DNA of 64,000 bases from Paenibacillus dendrobii (GTDB lineage Bacteria > Bacillota > Bacilli > Paenibacillales > Paenibacillaceae): the NCBI RefSeq assembly GCF_009807035.1, contig NZ_WUBI01000001.1, forward strand, positions 1,736,001 through 1,800,000, written 5' to 3'. Both the position numbers and the translations under genes were made by a program. The notes under the pieces were generated by a model. It made no database searches, had not been told where the DNA came from, and saw nothing but the letters and a program-made list of their open reading frames with translations. This document shows, piece by piece, positions 35,265 to 44,800 of this stretch. The first letter of the stretch is position 1, and each line of letters opens with the position of its first letter.

Positions 35265-36238
35265 AACTGTATTTTCACCTGCTCTACGACCTGTTGAATA
35301 ATGGATTCAAGGGAACCTTCCACACGGCACCCAGCTGCACGGACATGTCCGCCACCGCCAAAGGTTTGGGCAAGTGCTGCCACATCGACCTTCCCCGCCG
35401 AACGAAGGCTTACCTTCACTGCGTTCTCATGAATGACTTTAAATAAGATGCCAACTTCCACGCCATGAATATTGCGAGGATAATTCACAATACCTTCCAA
35501 GTCTTCATTGGCCGCGCCCGTTTCGGCCATATGCTCAGGCGTGACATAAACCCAGCAGATCTTCCCGTCAGGCGTCATTTCCATCGTATTCAATGCTTTA
35601 ACAAGCACTTTCATTTGCGGAAATGTCATCGCTTCGAGCAAATTTTCGGATAGCTCAGGGCCATCCACCCCATAGCCAAGCAGTTCGGAAGCGATCCGCA
35701 TCACCTTAGGGGACGTGTTAGAGTAACGGAACCCTCCTGTATCTGTCAAAAGTCCGGTATAAATGGCCGATGCAATATCAGTCGTCCATTTAAATCCGAA
35801 GGTTTGGATCAAATCATACAGAATTTCGGCAGTCGCAGCAGCTTCCGCCTTGATCAGCGTTGCACTTCCATACCCGTTGTTGGTTGGGTGATGGTCGATG
35901 TTAAGAATAACAGCATCCTCTTCGAAGTACTGTGATGTCTGTCCCACTCTCCCAAAATCGGCACAATCCACGCATACGATATGTTTAAAGGTGCGGTCAA
36001 GGGGCTGTTTCTCCATATTCACGATCTGATCGGACATCAGCAAAAAGCGCATCCGTTCCGGAATGGGGCCTTCATTGATCAGAGTGAATTTCTTGCCCAG
36101 ACATGAGAGAAGCCAGCCCACTGCAACGGTGGAACTGACTGCATCTCCATCTGGCTGAATATGCGACACTACTAGATAATCATCATGCTTAAGCAGGAAC
36201 TCTTTTGCCTGCTCAAGCGACTGTTCATAGGTCTGCAT
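35261..36238 (-). CDS. nrnA: DHH/DHHA1 oligoribonuclease and pAp phosphatase
   Basis: The 325-residue DHH-family phosphoesterase degrades nano-RNA and dephosphorylates 3'-phosphoadenosine 5'-phosphate in B. subtilis. It contains SHIQPDGDAVSS (metal-binding D30 and D32), VCVDCAD, NIDHHPTN and the C-terminal DHHA1 segment TFGGGGHVRAAG. AAAGGAG lies 6 nt before the chosen ATG; the open frame extends 31 codons upstream into rbfA. Its place between rbfA and truB in the infB operon is the usual one. Confidence 0.95.
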   Translation of the reverse strand: MQTYEQSLEQAKEFLLKHDDYLVVSHIQPDGDAVSSTVAVGWLLSCLGKKFTLINEGPIPERMRFLLMSDQIVNMEKQPLDRTFKHIVCVDCADFGRVGQTSQYFEEDAVILNIDHHPTNNGYGSATLIKAEAAATAEILYDLIQTFGFKWTTDIASAIYTGLLTDTGGFRYSNTSPKVMRIASELLGYGVDGPELSENLLEAMTFPQMKVLVKALNTMEMTPDGKICWVYVTPEHMAETGAANEDLEGIVNYPRNIHGVEVGILFKVIHENAVKVSLRSAGKVDVAALAQTFGGGGHVRAAGCRVEGSLESIIQQVVEQVKIQL

Positions 36239-36260
36239 TGCCTTCTCCTTTAAAACGTAA

Positions 36261-36614
36261 TTAATTCGATTCGTTCTTGCCAATTTCACCAAGGAGCTTC
36301 TCGATGTGACTGCCATAGGCAATCGATTCATCGAATTTGAAGATCAGCTCCGGCGTGTGACGAAGACGGACCCGCTTGCCGAGCTCGGAACGAAGAAAAC
36401 CATTCGCTTTCTCCAGAGCTTTCAGCGAGTTCGTTTTTTGTTCTTCATCACCAAGCACACTGAGATAAATCTTGGCCTGGGATAAATCATTTGTTACATC
36501 CACGCCGGTTACGGTCAAGAAACCGATGCGTGGATCTTTTAGTTCACTTTGAATGAGTTGGCTCAGTTCTTTTTTGATCTGTTCGCCAACGCGTCCAACA
36601 CGTATTTTAGCCAT
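36261..36614 (-). CDS. rbfA: 30S ribosome-binding factor A
   Basis: The 117-residue KH-like factor binds the immature 30S subunit and helps 16S rRNA 5'-end maturation. It begins [20 protein letters not shown] and contains [17 protein letters not shown] and [26 protein letters not shown] lies 5-6 nt before the ATG. It follows infB by only 18 nt; ylxP, which lies between infB and rbfA in B. subtilis, is absent. Confidence 0.97.
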   Translation of the reverse strand: MAKIRVGRVGEQIKKELSQLIQSELKDPRIGFLTVTGVDVTNDLSQAKIYLSVLGDEEQKTNSLKALEKANGFLRSELGKRVRLRHTPELIFKFDESIAYGSHIEKLLGEIGKNESN

Positions 36615-36632
36615 ACCTGTTCACCTCTTTAC

Positions 36633-39251
36633 CTACTTGCGCTCAACGGCCTCCATGATGAATGCCTCGATGACGTCGCCTTCTTTAAGGTCATTATATC
36701 CCTGAAGGGTAATACCGCATTCATAGCCTTGGGCAACTTCTTTGGCATCATCCTTGAAGCGTTTGAGCGTGTCAATTTTGCCCTCATGAACAACGATGCC
36801 TTCGCGAATCAGGCGGAATTCGGCGTTACGCGTAATTTTGCCTTGAGTGACCATGCAGCCGGCAATGGTGCCCACTTTGCTGATTTTAAACAGGTTGCGG
36901 ACTTCGGCGTGGCCGATAACCACTTCTTTATATTCAGGATCCAGCATGCCTTTCATCGCTTGCTCGATTTCTTCAATGACATTGTAAATGACGCGATGCA
37001 GACGAATATCAACTTTCTCTTGCTCAGCTGTAGCGCCTGCTTGAGGATCTGGACGGACGTTAAAGCCGATTACGATTGCGTTCGATGCAGCCGCCAGGAT
37101 GATATCGGATTCCGTAATGGCACCGGCACCACTGTGAATGATCTTGACGCGCACGCCTTCCACTTCGATTTTAGCCAAAGAGCCTTTCAGCGCTTCAACC
37201 GAACCTTGAACGTCACCTTTAATAATCACATTCAGATCTTTGATTTCGCCGTCTTTAATATGCTGGAACAAATCATCCAGCGTCACGCGCACATTGCTGC
37301 CCAGATCGGATTGACGCTGGGTAATGGAACGCTTCTCGGCGATCGAACGTGCTTTACGCTCATCTTCAAATACCATGAACGGATCGCCCGCTTGAGGAAC
37401 CTCTGTCAAACCGGTGATTTCCACAGGCGTAGACGGGCCTGCTTCTTTCAGACGGCGTCCTTTATCATTAACCATGGCACGAACGCGTCCGAAACAGTTG
37501 CCTGCTACAAAGGCGTCTCCGACTTTAAGAGTACCATGTTGAACCAGAATCCGGGCTACAGGACCGCGGCCTTTATCAAGTTCGGCCTCAATAACCGCAC
37601 CACGTGCGCGTTTGTCCGGGTTGGCTTTGTAGTCGTTAACCTCGGATACGAGCAAAATCATTTCCAGCAGGTCTTCAAGTCCCATTTTCTGCTTCGCCGA
37701 AACGTTGACGAAAATGGTATCGCCGCCCCACTCTTCCGGAACCAATCCGTATTCTGTCAGTTCCTGCTTCACTTTATCCGGATTCGCATCCGGTTTATCG
37801 ATTTTGTTCACCGCTACGATAATTGGCAGTTCTGCCGCCTTCGCATGGTTCACCGCTTCCACTGTCTGCGGCATGACACCGTCGTCAGCTGCAACAACGA
37901 TAATGGTGATATCCGTAATCTGAGCACCACGAGCACGCATGGCCGTAAAAGCTTCGTGACCCGGTGTATCGAGGAAGGTAATCTTTTTGTTGTTGATTTC
38001 AACCTGATAAGCACCGATATGCTGCGTGATTCCGCCTGCTTCGCCGCCCGTTACGTTTGTGGAACGAATCGCATCCAGCAGCGTCGTTTTACCATGGTCA
38101 ACGTGACCCATAATGGTAACAACTGGCGGACGGGTTTTCAAATTTTCTGGCTCATCATTCTCTTCCGTTGTTTCGAAGCGATCATCTTCTACGACGATTT
38201 TCACTTCAACTTCTACGCCAAATTCCCCGGCGAGAAGCAGGATCGTGTCAATATCAAGCTCTTGGTTAATGGTTGCCATAACGCCCATGAGAATGAGCTT
38301 TTTGATAACCTCGGAAGCATCCTTATGAAGAAGTTTGGCAGTTTCGCCAACCGTCATCGTGCCGCGAACGATAATCTTCTTCGGCGTGTTGTCGATTTTT
38401 TCGCGTGGAGGCTGATTTTGCTGTCTGCCTCTGTTGTTCTTGCCGCCGCGATTGTTATTACGGTTAAATGAACCGGACTTATTGTTGCCGTCTTCAAACC
38501 GTCTGGAGCCCCCGCCTTTGCCGCGGTTTTGGTTAGAGTTCTGATTACGGTTGCCACCGCGGTTATCGCTTGACGCGCCACCTTCAGGACGGCTTCCCGT
38601 TGGTTGAGGACGATTTCCGGATTGCTGAGGGCGTCCCTGATTGTTGCTAGGGCGCTGGCCTCCGAATTGTTGTCCGCTTGGACCACGGTTGGCACCGCCT
38701 TGGCCGGAACCTTGCGGACGTCCGCCCTGGGATGATCCCTGGCTGCGGTTGCCCGTATTTGAACCTGTTGACTGACTGCGGTTACCTGTTCCACTATGCT
38801 GGCCTTGCGGTCTGCTGCTTGACTGCCCGCCTTGAGCTCCGCCTTGACTTCTACGGGAATCCTGCCCGCCCTGGGTTCTTTGCGAACCATTTTGTGTGGT
38901 TTGATTAGATTTATTATTCATACTTACCTGCTTTTCCTGTTGTTTTTGGGGTTGGCTTTGTCCTGCTGGCCTGCTTCCCTGATTCTTATCTGCCCGATTG
39001 TCATTTTTTATAGAAGATGTATTAGCTGTCGTTTGAACTTCCCCGCTTTCTCTTTTCGCAGCGGCATTCGATTTGATATCTCGAAAAAATTGTTCCACTT
39101 TTGAAACCGAATCATTCTCCATCACGCTCATATGATTGTTCACGGGAATATTCAGTCTCTTCAAGATGGTAATAATTTCTTTGCTGCTCATATTTAGTGA
39201 TTTGGCATATTCGTACACACGCAGTTTATCTTTACTGTCTTGTTTACTCAA
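36633..39251 (-). CDS. infB: Translation initiation factor IF-2
   Basis: The 872-residue GTPase brings initiator fMet-tRNA to the 30S subunit. It has an IF2_N domain (about 5-55), then a low-complexity Gly/Asn/Gln/Arg/Ser-rich linker (about 75-290), a second IF2_N domain, the G domain with G1 GHVDHGKT (near 385), [10 protein letters not shown] and VSAKQKMGL, and the C-terminal tRNA-binding domains. The start is TTG at 39251 with AGGTGGAG close upstream, overlapping ylxQ by 8 nt. The linker is larger than in B. subtilis (716 residues overall). Confidence 0.97.
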   Translation of the reverse strand: MSKQDSKDKLRVYEYAKSLNMSSKEIITILKRLNIPVNNHMSVMENDSVSKVEQFFRDIKSNAAAKRESGEVQTTANTSSIKNDNRADKNQGSRPAGQSQPQKQQEKQVSMNNKSNQTTQNGSQRTQGGQDSRRSQGGAQGGQSSSRPQGQHSGTGNRSQSTGSNTGNRSQGSSQGGRPQGSGQGGANRGPSGQQFGGQRPSNNQGRPQQSGNRPQPTGSRPEGGASSDNRGGNRNQNSNQNRGKGGGSRRFEDGNNKSGSFNRNNNRGGKNNRGRQQNQPPREKIDNTPKKIIVRGTMTVGETAKLLHKDASEVIKKLILMGVMATINQELDIDTILLLAGEFGVEVEVKIVVEDDRFETTEENDEPENLKTRPPVVTIMGHVDHGKTTLLDAIRSTNVTGGEAGGITQHIGAYQVEINNKKITFLDTPGHEAFTAMRARGAQITDITIIVVAADDGVMPQTVEAVNHAKAAELPIIVAVNKIDKPDANPDKVKQELTEYGLVPEEWGGDTIFVNVSAKQKMGLEDLLEMILLVSEVNDYKANPDKRARGAVIEAELDKGRGPVARILVQHGTLKVGDAFVAGNCFGRVRAMVNDKGRRLKEAGPSTPVEITGLTEVPQAGDPFMVFEDERKARSIAEKRSITQRQSDLGSNVRVTLDDLFQHIKDGEIKDLNVIIKGDVQGSVEALKGSLAKIEVEGVRVKIIHSGAGAITESDIILAAASNAIVIGFNVRPDPQAGATAEQEKVDIRLHRVIYNVIEEIEQAMKGMLDPEYKEVVIGHAEVRNLFKISKVGTIAGCMVTQGKITRNAEFRLIREGIVVHEGKIDTLKRFKDDAKEVAQGYECGITLQGYNDLKEGDVIEAFIMEAVERK

Positions 39252-39567
39252 TATACTCCACCTCCGACATTATCTCCAAGCTTTTGGAGATCATTTCTGC
39301 GAATCCTTGATCCGTAATTGCGAGCACAACCCTTTCGGGTTTACCGATGCTTGTGCCCAGACTTTCGCGGTCAAATCCGATCACCAGAGGGATGTTGTAT
39401 GTTCCACATTTGTCACGGAACTTTTTCTGTGTATTTGCTGAGGCGTCACCCGCAAGTATAACTAGCTTTGCTTCAGAGGACCGTATCGCTTTCAGCACAA
39501 TTTCGTCACCGGTTTGAATCTTTCCCGCACGCATGGCAAGACCGAGGCGGGAGAAGAATTTATTCAT
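39244..39567 (-). CDS. ylxQ: Ribosomal protein L7Ae-like protein YlxQ
   Basis: The 107-residue protein has the L7Ae/L30e fold sequence ([40 protein letters not shown]), found in k-turn RNA-binding proteins; the B. subtilis YlxQ paralogue is a poorly characterised member of the nusA-infB operon. The ATG lies inside the end of ylxR (8-nt overlap), and the stop overlaps the infB start, indicating tight translational coupling. Confidence 0.92.
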   Translation of the reverse strand: MNKFFSRLGLAMRAGKIQTGDEIVLKAIRSSEAKLVILAGDASANTQKKFRDKCGTYNIPLVIGFDRESLGTSIGKPERVVLAITDQGFAEMISKSLEIMSEVEYIE

Positions 39568-39871
39568 CGCCTGAGCTTTCCTTGACCGCCAGGAATTCAT
39601 CCTCCACCGAGATAAAATCCTCGGCGAGTTGTTCATAAATCTCCGGTTTCACGTGATGCTTCAGGGCACGGTCCAGTGACTTGTTTTTTTGTGCCAGCTT
39701 AAAGCATGAAACTTTACCGCACAGGTAGGCTCCGCGACCTGACTTCTTGCCAGTCAGGTCTATCAGCACTTCGTCTTCCGGTGTCTTCACAATGCGGATC
39801 AGTTCTTTCTTCGGCATCATCTCTTGGCACGCCACGCATTTGCGCAGCGGCACTTTTCTTTGCTTCATCAT
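39560..39871 (-). CDS. rnpM: RnpM (YlxR), RNase P modulator
   Basis: The 103-residue YlxR/DUF448 protein has the signature RKVPLRKCVACQEMMPKKELIRI and GKKSGRGAYLCGKVSCFKLA. YlxR has recently been described as a modulator of RNase P in B. subtilis. GGGGG lies 7 nt before the ATG. The acidic C-terminal tail ([20 protein letters not shown]) is longer than the core family and overlaps ylxQ. Position between nusA and ylxQ is standard. Confidence 0.93.
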   Translation of the reverse strand: MMKQRKVPLRKCVACQEMMPKKELIRIVKTPEDEVLIDLTGKKSGRGAYLCGKVSCFKLAQKNKSLDRALKHHVKPEIYEQLAEDFISVEDEFLAVKESSGDE

Positions 39872-39895
39872 GGCGTAACCCCCGTCCTCTTAATA

Positions 39896-40993
39896 TTAAT
39901 CGACGGAGACGGAATCCTGATGCATTTCAGCCGAGGAAGTTTTCGGTCTGCCGAATTCCTGTTCCGCCTGACTCTCGCTTTTAATATCGATTTTCCAGCC
40001 CGTTAGCTTGGCCGCAAGGCGGGCATTTTGGCCCTTGATGCCGATAGCCAGAGACAGCTGGTAGTCGGGCACGATCACGCGTGCCATTTTTTCTTCTTCA
40101 AACACGATCACTTCCAGAACCTTGGATGGGCTCAGGGCATTCGCCACATATTCCTCCACCTGTTCCGAGAAACGAACAATGTCGATTTTTTCTCCGCGCA
40201 GCTCATTGACAATGGTCTGCACACGAAGTCCTTTCGGTCCAACGCAGGAACCTACTGGATCCACTTCCGGATTGCGGGAATACACCGCAATTTTGGATCG
40301 GAAGCCCGCTTCACGCGCAACCGAACGGATCTCAACAACGCCGTCGAAAATTTCAGGCACTTCAAGCTCGAACAGACGTTTCAGTAGGCCCGGATGCGTG
40401 CGGGACAGCATGATTTGCGGGCCCTTCGTGGTATTTTCAACCTTGGTGATGTAGGCCTTGATCCGGTCGCCATGCTTAAATTTCTCATTTGGCATCAGCT
40501 CGCCAAGGGGGAGAACAGCTTCAACTTTACCGAGATCGACATAGAAGTTACGCAGGTCCTGACGCTGTACAGTACCGGTTACGATATCTTCTTCTTTATC
40601 CACGAATTTATTGTAGATCAAGCCGCGTTCTGCCTCACGGATGCGCTGAGTAACGACCTGTTTTGCCGTTTGTGCAGCAATCCGGCCGAAGTCACGTGGT
40701 GTCACTTCGATTTCAGCGATGTCCTCCAATTGAAAATGGGGATTGATCTCTCTAGCGGCAGGCACGGAGATTTCAGTGCGCGGATCCAGCACTTCCTCCA
40801 CAACCAATTTACGGGCATACACTTTAATTACCCCTGTGTTGCGGTTCATATCGACACGTACATTTTGCGCCGTGTTAAAATTGCGTTTGTAGCTTGAAAT
40901 CAACGCAGCCTCGATGGCCTCAAACAGAATATCTTTGCTGATTCCCTTTTCTCTTTCAAGTTCATTCATTGCCTCAATAAAATCCATACTCAT
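39896..40993 (-). CDS. nusA: Transcription termination/antitermination protein NusA
   Basis: NusA binds RNA polymerase and controls pausing, termination and antitermination. The 365-residue protein has the N-terminal polymerase-binding domain ([19 protein letters not shown]), an S1 domain ([20 protein letters not shown]), and two KH domains ([38 protein letters not shown]). It lacks the acidic repeats of Escherichia coli NusA, as usual for Firmicutes. GGGGG lies 11 nt before the ATG. A 132-nt structured gap separates it from rimP. Confidence 0.97.
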   Translation of the reverse strand: MSMDFIEAMNELEREKGISKDILFEAIEAALISSYKRNFNTAQNVRVDMNRNTGVIKVYARKLVVEEVLDPRTEISVPAAREINPHFQLEDIAEIEVTPRDFGRIAAQTAKQVVTQRIREAERGLIYNKFVDKEEDIVTGTVQRQDLRNFYVDLGKVEAVLPLGELMPNEKFKHGDRIKAYITKVENTTKGPQIMLSRTHPGLLKRLFELEVPEIFDGVVEIRSVAREAGFRSKIAVYSRNPEVDPVGSCVGPKGLRVQTIVNELRGEKIDIVRFSEQVEEYVANALSPSKVLEVIVFEEEKMARVIVPDYQLSLAIGIKGQNARLAAKLTGWKIDIKSESQAEQEFGRPKTSSAEMHQDSVSVD

Positions 40994-41092
40994 TGGAAAT
41001 CAGTTCCCCCTTTCATCACCATGCACCTAAGCGTAAACGGCTTCGCCGTCATTGACAGGTGAAGCTTACGTTTCGCGACAGAAATCCAGGAA

Positions 41093-41109
41093 TTTGCAAT
41101 TGGTGCAAA
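41093..41109 (-). other. Stem-loop between rimP and nusA
   Basis: TTTGCA-N5-TGCAAA is a perfect small hairpin, extended by GGAATT/AATTCC-like flanks, 17 nt after the rimP stop codon. A second hairpin (CGGC-GAA-GCCG) lies nearer nusA. No T run follows, so these look like mRNA processing or attenuation elements rather than a simple terminator. Confidence 0.35.
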
Positions 41110-41125
41110 GTCTTAATTCCTAGAT

Positions 41126-41587
41126 TTAAAAAATAATGGCCAGTCTGGCACTGGCAACTTTTGCATACGGAATGGTGTATTGCTTCTTGCCCGCAGAAAT
41201 CACAAGCTCTTCGTTCTCAAACGAAAGAAGCCGGCCTTCGAATTCCTTCAGACCGTCAACCGCCTCGTACACTGTAACAAATACATCTTTGCCTACAGCT
41301 TTGGCCACGTCTTCGCTTTTCTTCAGCGGACGTTCGGCGCCAGGGGAGGATACCTCCAGAAAATAAGCGGTTGGAATAGGATCATTCTCATCCAGCTTCT
41401 GGCTCAGGTATTCGCTGACCATGCCGCAGTCATCAATGTCAATGCCGCCTTCCTTGTCAACGTATACGCGCAGAAAGTAATTACTGCCTTCCTTAACATA
41501 CTCCACGTCAACAAGTTCAAAGTTATGCTCATCCATAAATGGCTGGACCATTTCTTCTACAATTGCCTTGATCTTCGGTGTGCTCAA
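41126..41587 (-). CDS. rimP: Ribosome maturation factor RimP
   Basis: The 153-residue factor is needed for 30S assembly. It has EHNFELVDVEYVKEGSNYFLRVYVD, GGIDIDDCGMVSEYLSQKLDE and FLEVSSPGAERPLK, all typical of the family. The start is TTG at 41587 with GGAGG 9 nt upstream. It is the first gene of the nusA-infB operon, behind a strong promoter and a conserved-looking leader hairpin. Confidence 0.96.
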   Translation of the reverse strand: MSTPKIKAIVEEMVQPFMDEHNFELVDVEYVKEGSNYFLRVYVDKEGGIDIDDCGMVSEYLSQKLDENDPIPTAYFLEVSSPGAERPLKKSEDVAKAVGKDVFVTVYEAVDGLKEFEGRLLSFENEELVISAGKKQYTIPYAKVASARLAIIF

Positions 41588-41632
41588 AGATTATTACCTC
41601 CAAGACTTTCAATATCCTATATACCAAAGAGT

Positions 41633-41656
41633 AAAGAGTGGGTCGCCCCACTCTTT
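41633..41656 (-). promoter_or_regulatory. Leader hairpin of the rimP-nusA-infB operon
   Basis: AAAGAGTGGG pairs perfectly with CCCACTCTTT around a 4-nt loop. It lies downstream of the rimP promoter, so it is in the rimP leader and is not the polC terminator. The following sequence ACTCTTTGG has only a broken T run, so it may act as an attenuator, a processing site or a stabiliser. Confidence 0.6.
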
Positions 41657-41690
41657 AAACAACGGTTTTATCTCCATGATTGCCAAAAAA

Positions 41691-41719
41691 ATTATAACAT
41701 AGTCTGGCAACACTGACAA
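41691..41719 (-). promoter_or_regulatory. Strong sigma-A promoter of the rimP-nusA-infB operon
   Basis: TTGTCA and a perfect TATAAT are separated by 17 nt on the minus strand, with an extended -10 TG one base before TATAAT. The predicted start near 41684 gives a leader of about 97 nt. Confidence 0.75.
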
Positions 41720-41815
41720 GTATCTCTCCTTGACTGCTTCCAGACACGGCAAGGGATACGAGTCCTTTTTGCCTTGTCAAGCCCCTCTGAAAAACGTCTA
41801 TCTTTTCCTGTATTT

Positions 41816-44800
41816 CTAGAACAAGGAGAGCTGGTTGCTCTCAGGAAGACCGCGGAAGCAGCCCAATTGCGTAAGCAATTCAATAATGGACTTACTCGCC
41901 TTGGACTTTTGCTGAAAGTCTTCAATGGAGAGAAACTCTCCATGCTCACGTGCTGCTGCAATATTGCGGGCGGCGTTGTCTCCAATGCCCTGCATAGCCG
42001 AGAAAGGCGGAATCAGCGAATCTTCGTCCACAATAAAGCGAGTTGCTTCGGAGCGGTACAGGTCAATGCTCTTGAAGCTGAAGCCACGAGCTGTCATTTC
42101 GAGTGCCATTTCAAGAACGGAAAGCATGCTTTTCTCTTTGGTCGTTGCCTGGAAGCCCTTTTGCTCAATCTCGTTGATTTGACGATTGATCGCATCATAG
42201 CCCTGACAGCAGAGTTCAATATCAAAGTCCTCTGCGCGAACCGAGAAATATGTCGCGTAATAATAGATTGGATAGTACAGCTTGAAGTATGCTGTACGAA
42301 CCGCTGAAATAACATATGCGGCAGCATGGGCTTTCGGGAACATATACTGGATCTTCAAGCAGGAGTCGATGTACCACTGCGGAACTTTGCATTTCTTCAT
42401 CTCATCGATCCATTCCTGCGATAGACCCTTCCCCTTACGAACGCTTTCCGTAATCTTAAAGGCAAGACTGGCATCCATGCCCGCCTTATAGATCAGAAAT
42501 AACATGATGTCATCCCGGCAACCAATAACCGTCTTGATGTTACAAGTGCCGTTCTTGATCAATTCCTGTGCATTGCCAAGCCATACGCCCGTTCCGTGTG
42601 ACAGACCCGAGATCTGCAGCAAATCCGCGAAAGAAGATGGCTTTGATTCGATCAGCATCTGTCGCACAAACTTGGTACCCATCTCCGGCACGCCGTACGT
42701 AGCCACCGGCGTCCGAATTTGACCCGGCTCCACGCCGAGCGCTTCGGTGGAGTTGAACATACTCATTACCTTCGGATCGTTCATCGGGATGGTCGTCGGG
42801 TCTACACCCGTTAAATCCTGCAGCATCCGCATCATGGTCGGATCATCATGACCCAGAATATCAAGCTTCAACAGATTCGCATCGAAGGCATGATAATCAA
42901 AGTGTGTGGTCTTCCATTCCGCGTTGACATCATCTGCCGGGAATTGAACAGGAGTAATATCTTCGACTTCCATATAATCCGGAACAACGACGATACCGCC
43001 GGGATGCTGGCCGGTGCTTCGTTTCACGCCGGTGCAGCCTGCCGCAAGACGGCTTAATTCCGCGCCGCGCCATTTTTGATGATGATCTTCCTCATATTTC
43101 TTCGTGTATCCAAATGCCGTTTTTTCCGCTACCGTACCAATGGTACCGGCCCGGAAAACGCATTTTTCACCAAAAATTTCTTTGGTGTAATTATGAGCTT
43201 GCGGTTGATATTCCCCGGAGAAGTTAAGGTCAATATCGGGAACCTTATCGCCTTTAAATCCAAGGAAGGTTTCAAACGGAATATCCTGTCCTTCACCCTT
43301 CAGGTTGTTCCCACAATGCGGACAAGTCTTGTCCGGCAGGTCGAATCCACTTGGGACGCTGCCATCAAGGAACCATTCGCTGTATTTGCATTCTTCGTTC
43401 AGACATATATAATGCGCCGGCAGCGGATTAACCTCGGAAATACCAAGGAACGTTGCGACGACGGATGATCCGACAGACCCCCGGGAACCAACCAAATATC
43501 CGTCCCGGTTCGATTTTTTAACCAGACGTTCCGAGATCAGATAGTTGGCCGAAAAGCCGTATTTGATAATCGGTTCAAGCTCTTTTTCCAGACGGGCAAT
43601 GACTACCTCAGGAAGCTCTTCCCCATAAATCGATCTTGCTGTTTCATAGCAGGTATTCCGGATTTCATCATCCGCACCTTCAATAATTGGCGTAAAGAGC
43701 TTGTCAGGGAACAATTCCAGCTCTTCGAACCGGTCAGCCAAATCGTTCGTATTCTTGACAACGACCTCCATAGCCTTGTCCTTGCCCAGAAATTCAAACT
43801 CTTCCAGCATCTCATCCGTTGTGCGCAGGTGCGCATCCGGCTTGCGGATATCCTTGAGCGGGCTGAACCCGGTAATGCCATGAATCGTAATATCCCGGAA
43901 CAGCTTGTCCCCAGGGTTAAGGTAATGCACATTGCCGGTAGCAATGACCGGCTTGCTTAGCTTATCGCCGATATCACAGATCGTTTTGATGGCCGTCTTC
44001 AGCTCTGTCGGACTGCCCACCAGACCTTTGTCTACCAAATGCATATACATGGTCAGCGGCTGGATTTCAAGAATATCGTAGAACTGAGCCACTTCAATGG
44101 CTTCCTCCACGGTCTTGTTCAGCACGGTTTCAAAAAACTCGCCTTTTTCACAGCCGGATATAATCAAAAGCCCTTCCCGCATTGCCTCGAGCTTGGATTT
44201 CGGTATGCACGGTACCCGTTTGAAATATTCGGTATGGGACATCGAAATCAGCTTAAACAGGTTTTTCTTTCCCGTCATGTTCAAAGCGTAGATTCCGCAG
44301 TGGAATGGCCGGGTGTTCGACAAGTCCTTACCGACATAATCATTCAGACGGTCGAGCATCGTGAGCCCCTTGATTTTCTCGGCATCAGCCAAAAGTCCGT
44401 TCAAAATGCCGGCCAGTGCAATCGTATCGTCAATCGCCCGGTGATGGCTTTCCAGAAGTACCTTGTATTTATCAGCCAGAGTATTCAGCCGATGATTCTT
44501 CATGCTTGGATGAAGCAAACGAGCCAGTTCCAGCGTATCCAAGGCCGGATTGTCCAGTGTCGGCATACCGTACTCCTTCAAAGAAGCCTGGATAAAGCCC
44601 ACGTCAAACCTTGCATTATGTGCCACCAGGATGCCATCGCCGATAAATTTCACGAATTCTTGCAGCACCGGTTCCAGATCAGGCGCATCCTTCACCATTT
44701 CATCCGTAATATTGGTCAGCTGCTGGATATGGTACGGGATCTTTTCATGAGGATTAACGAAAGTGGCATACCGATCGATCTCTTGACCCTCATACATTTT

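Noticed and set aside
36549..38471. Plus-strand open frame of 640 codons opposite infB and rbfA
   Set aside because: It is antisense to a certain infB; its product is Phe/Asn/His/Arg-rich with no domain, and no ribosome site or context supports it.
38354..38890. Second minus-strand frame of 178 codons within infB
   Set aside because: Open only because of the low-complexity linker; overlaps the infB reading frame fully.
38400..38900. Repetitive-looking DNA in infB as a possible tandem repeat or CRISPR-like array
   Set aside because: The repetition reflects codons for Gly, Gln, Asn and Arg without fixed unit length or spacers.
41633..41656. Hairpin first read as the polC terminator
   Set aside because: A strong promoter lies upstream of it at 41691-41719, placing the hairpin in the rimP leader; the T run is also poor.
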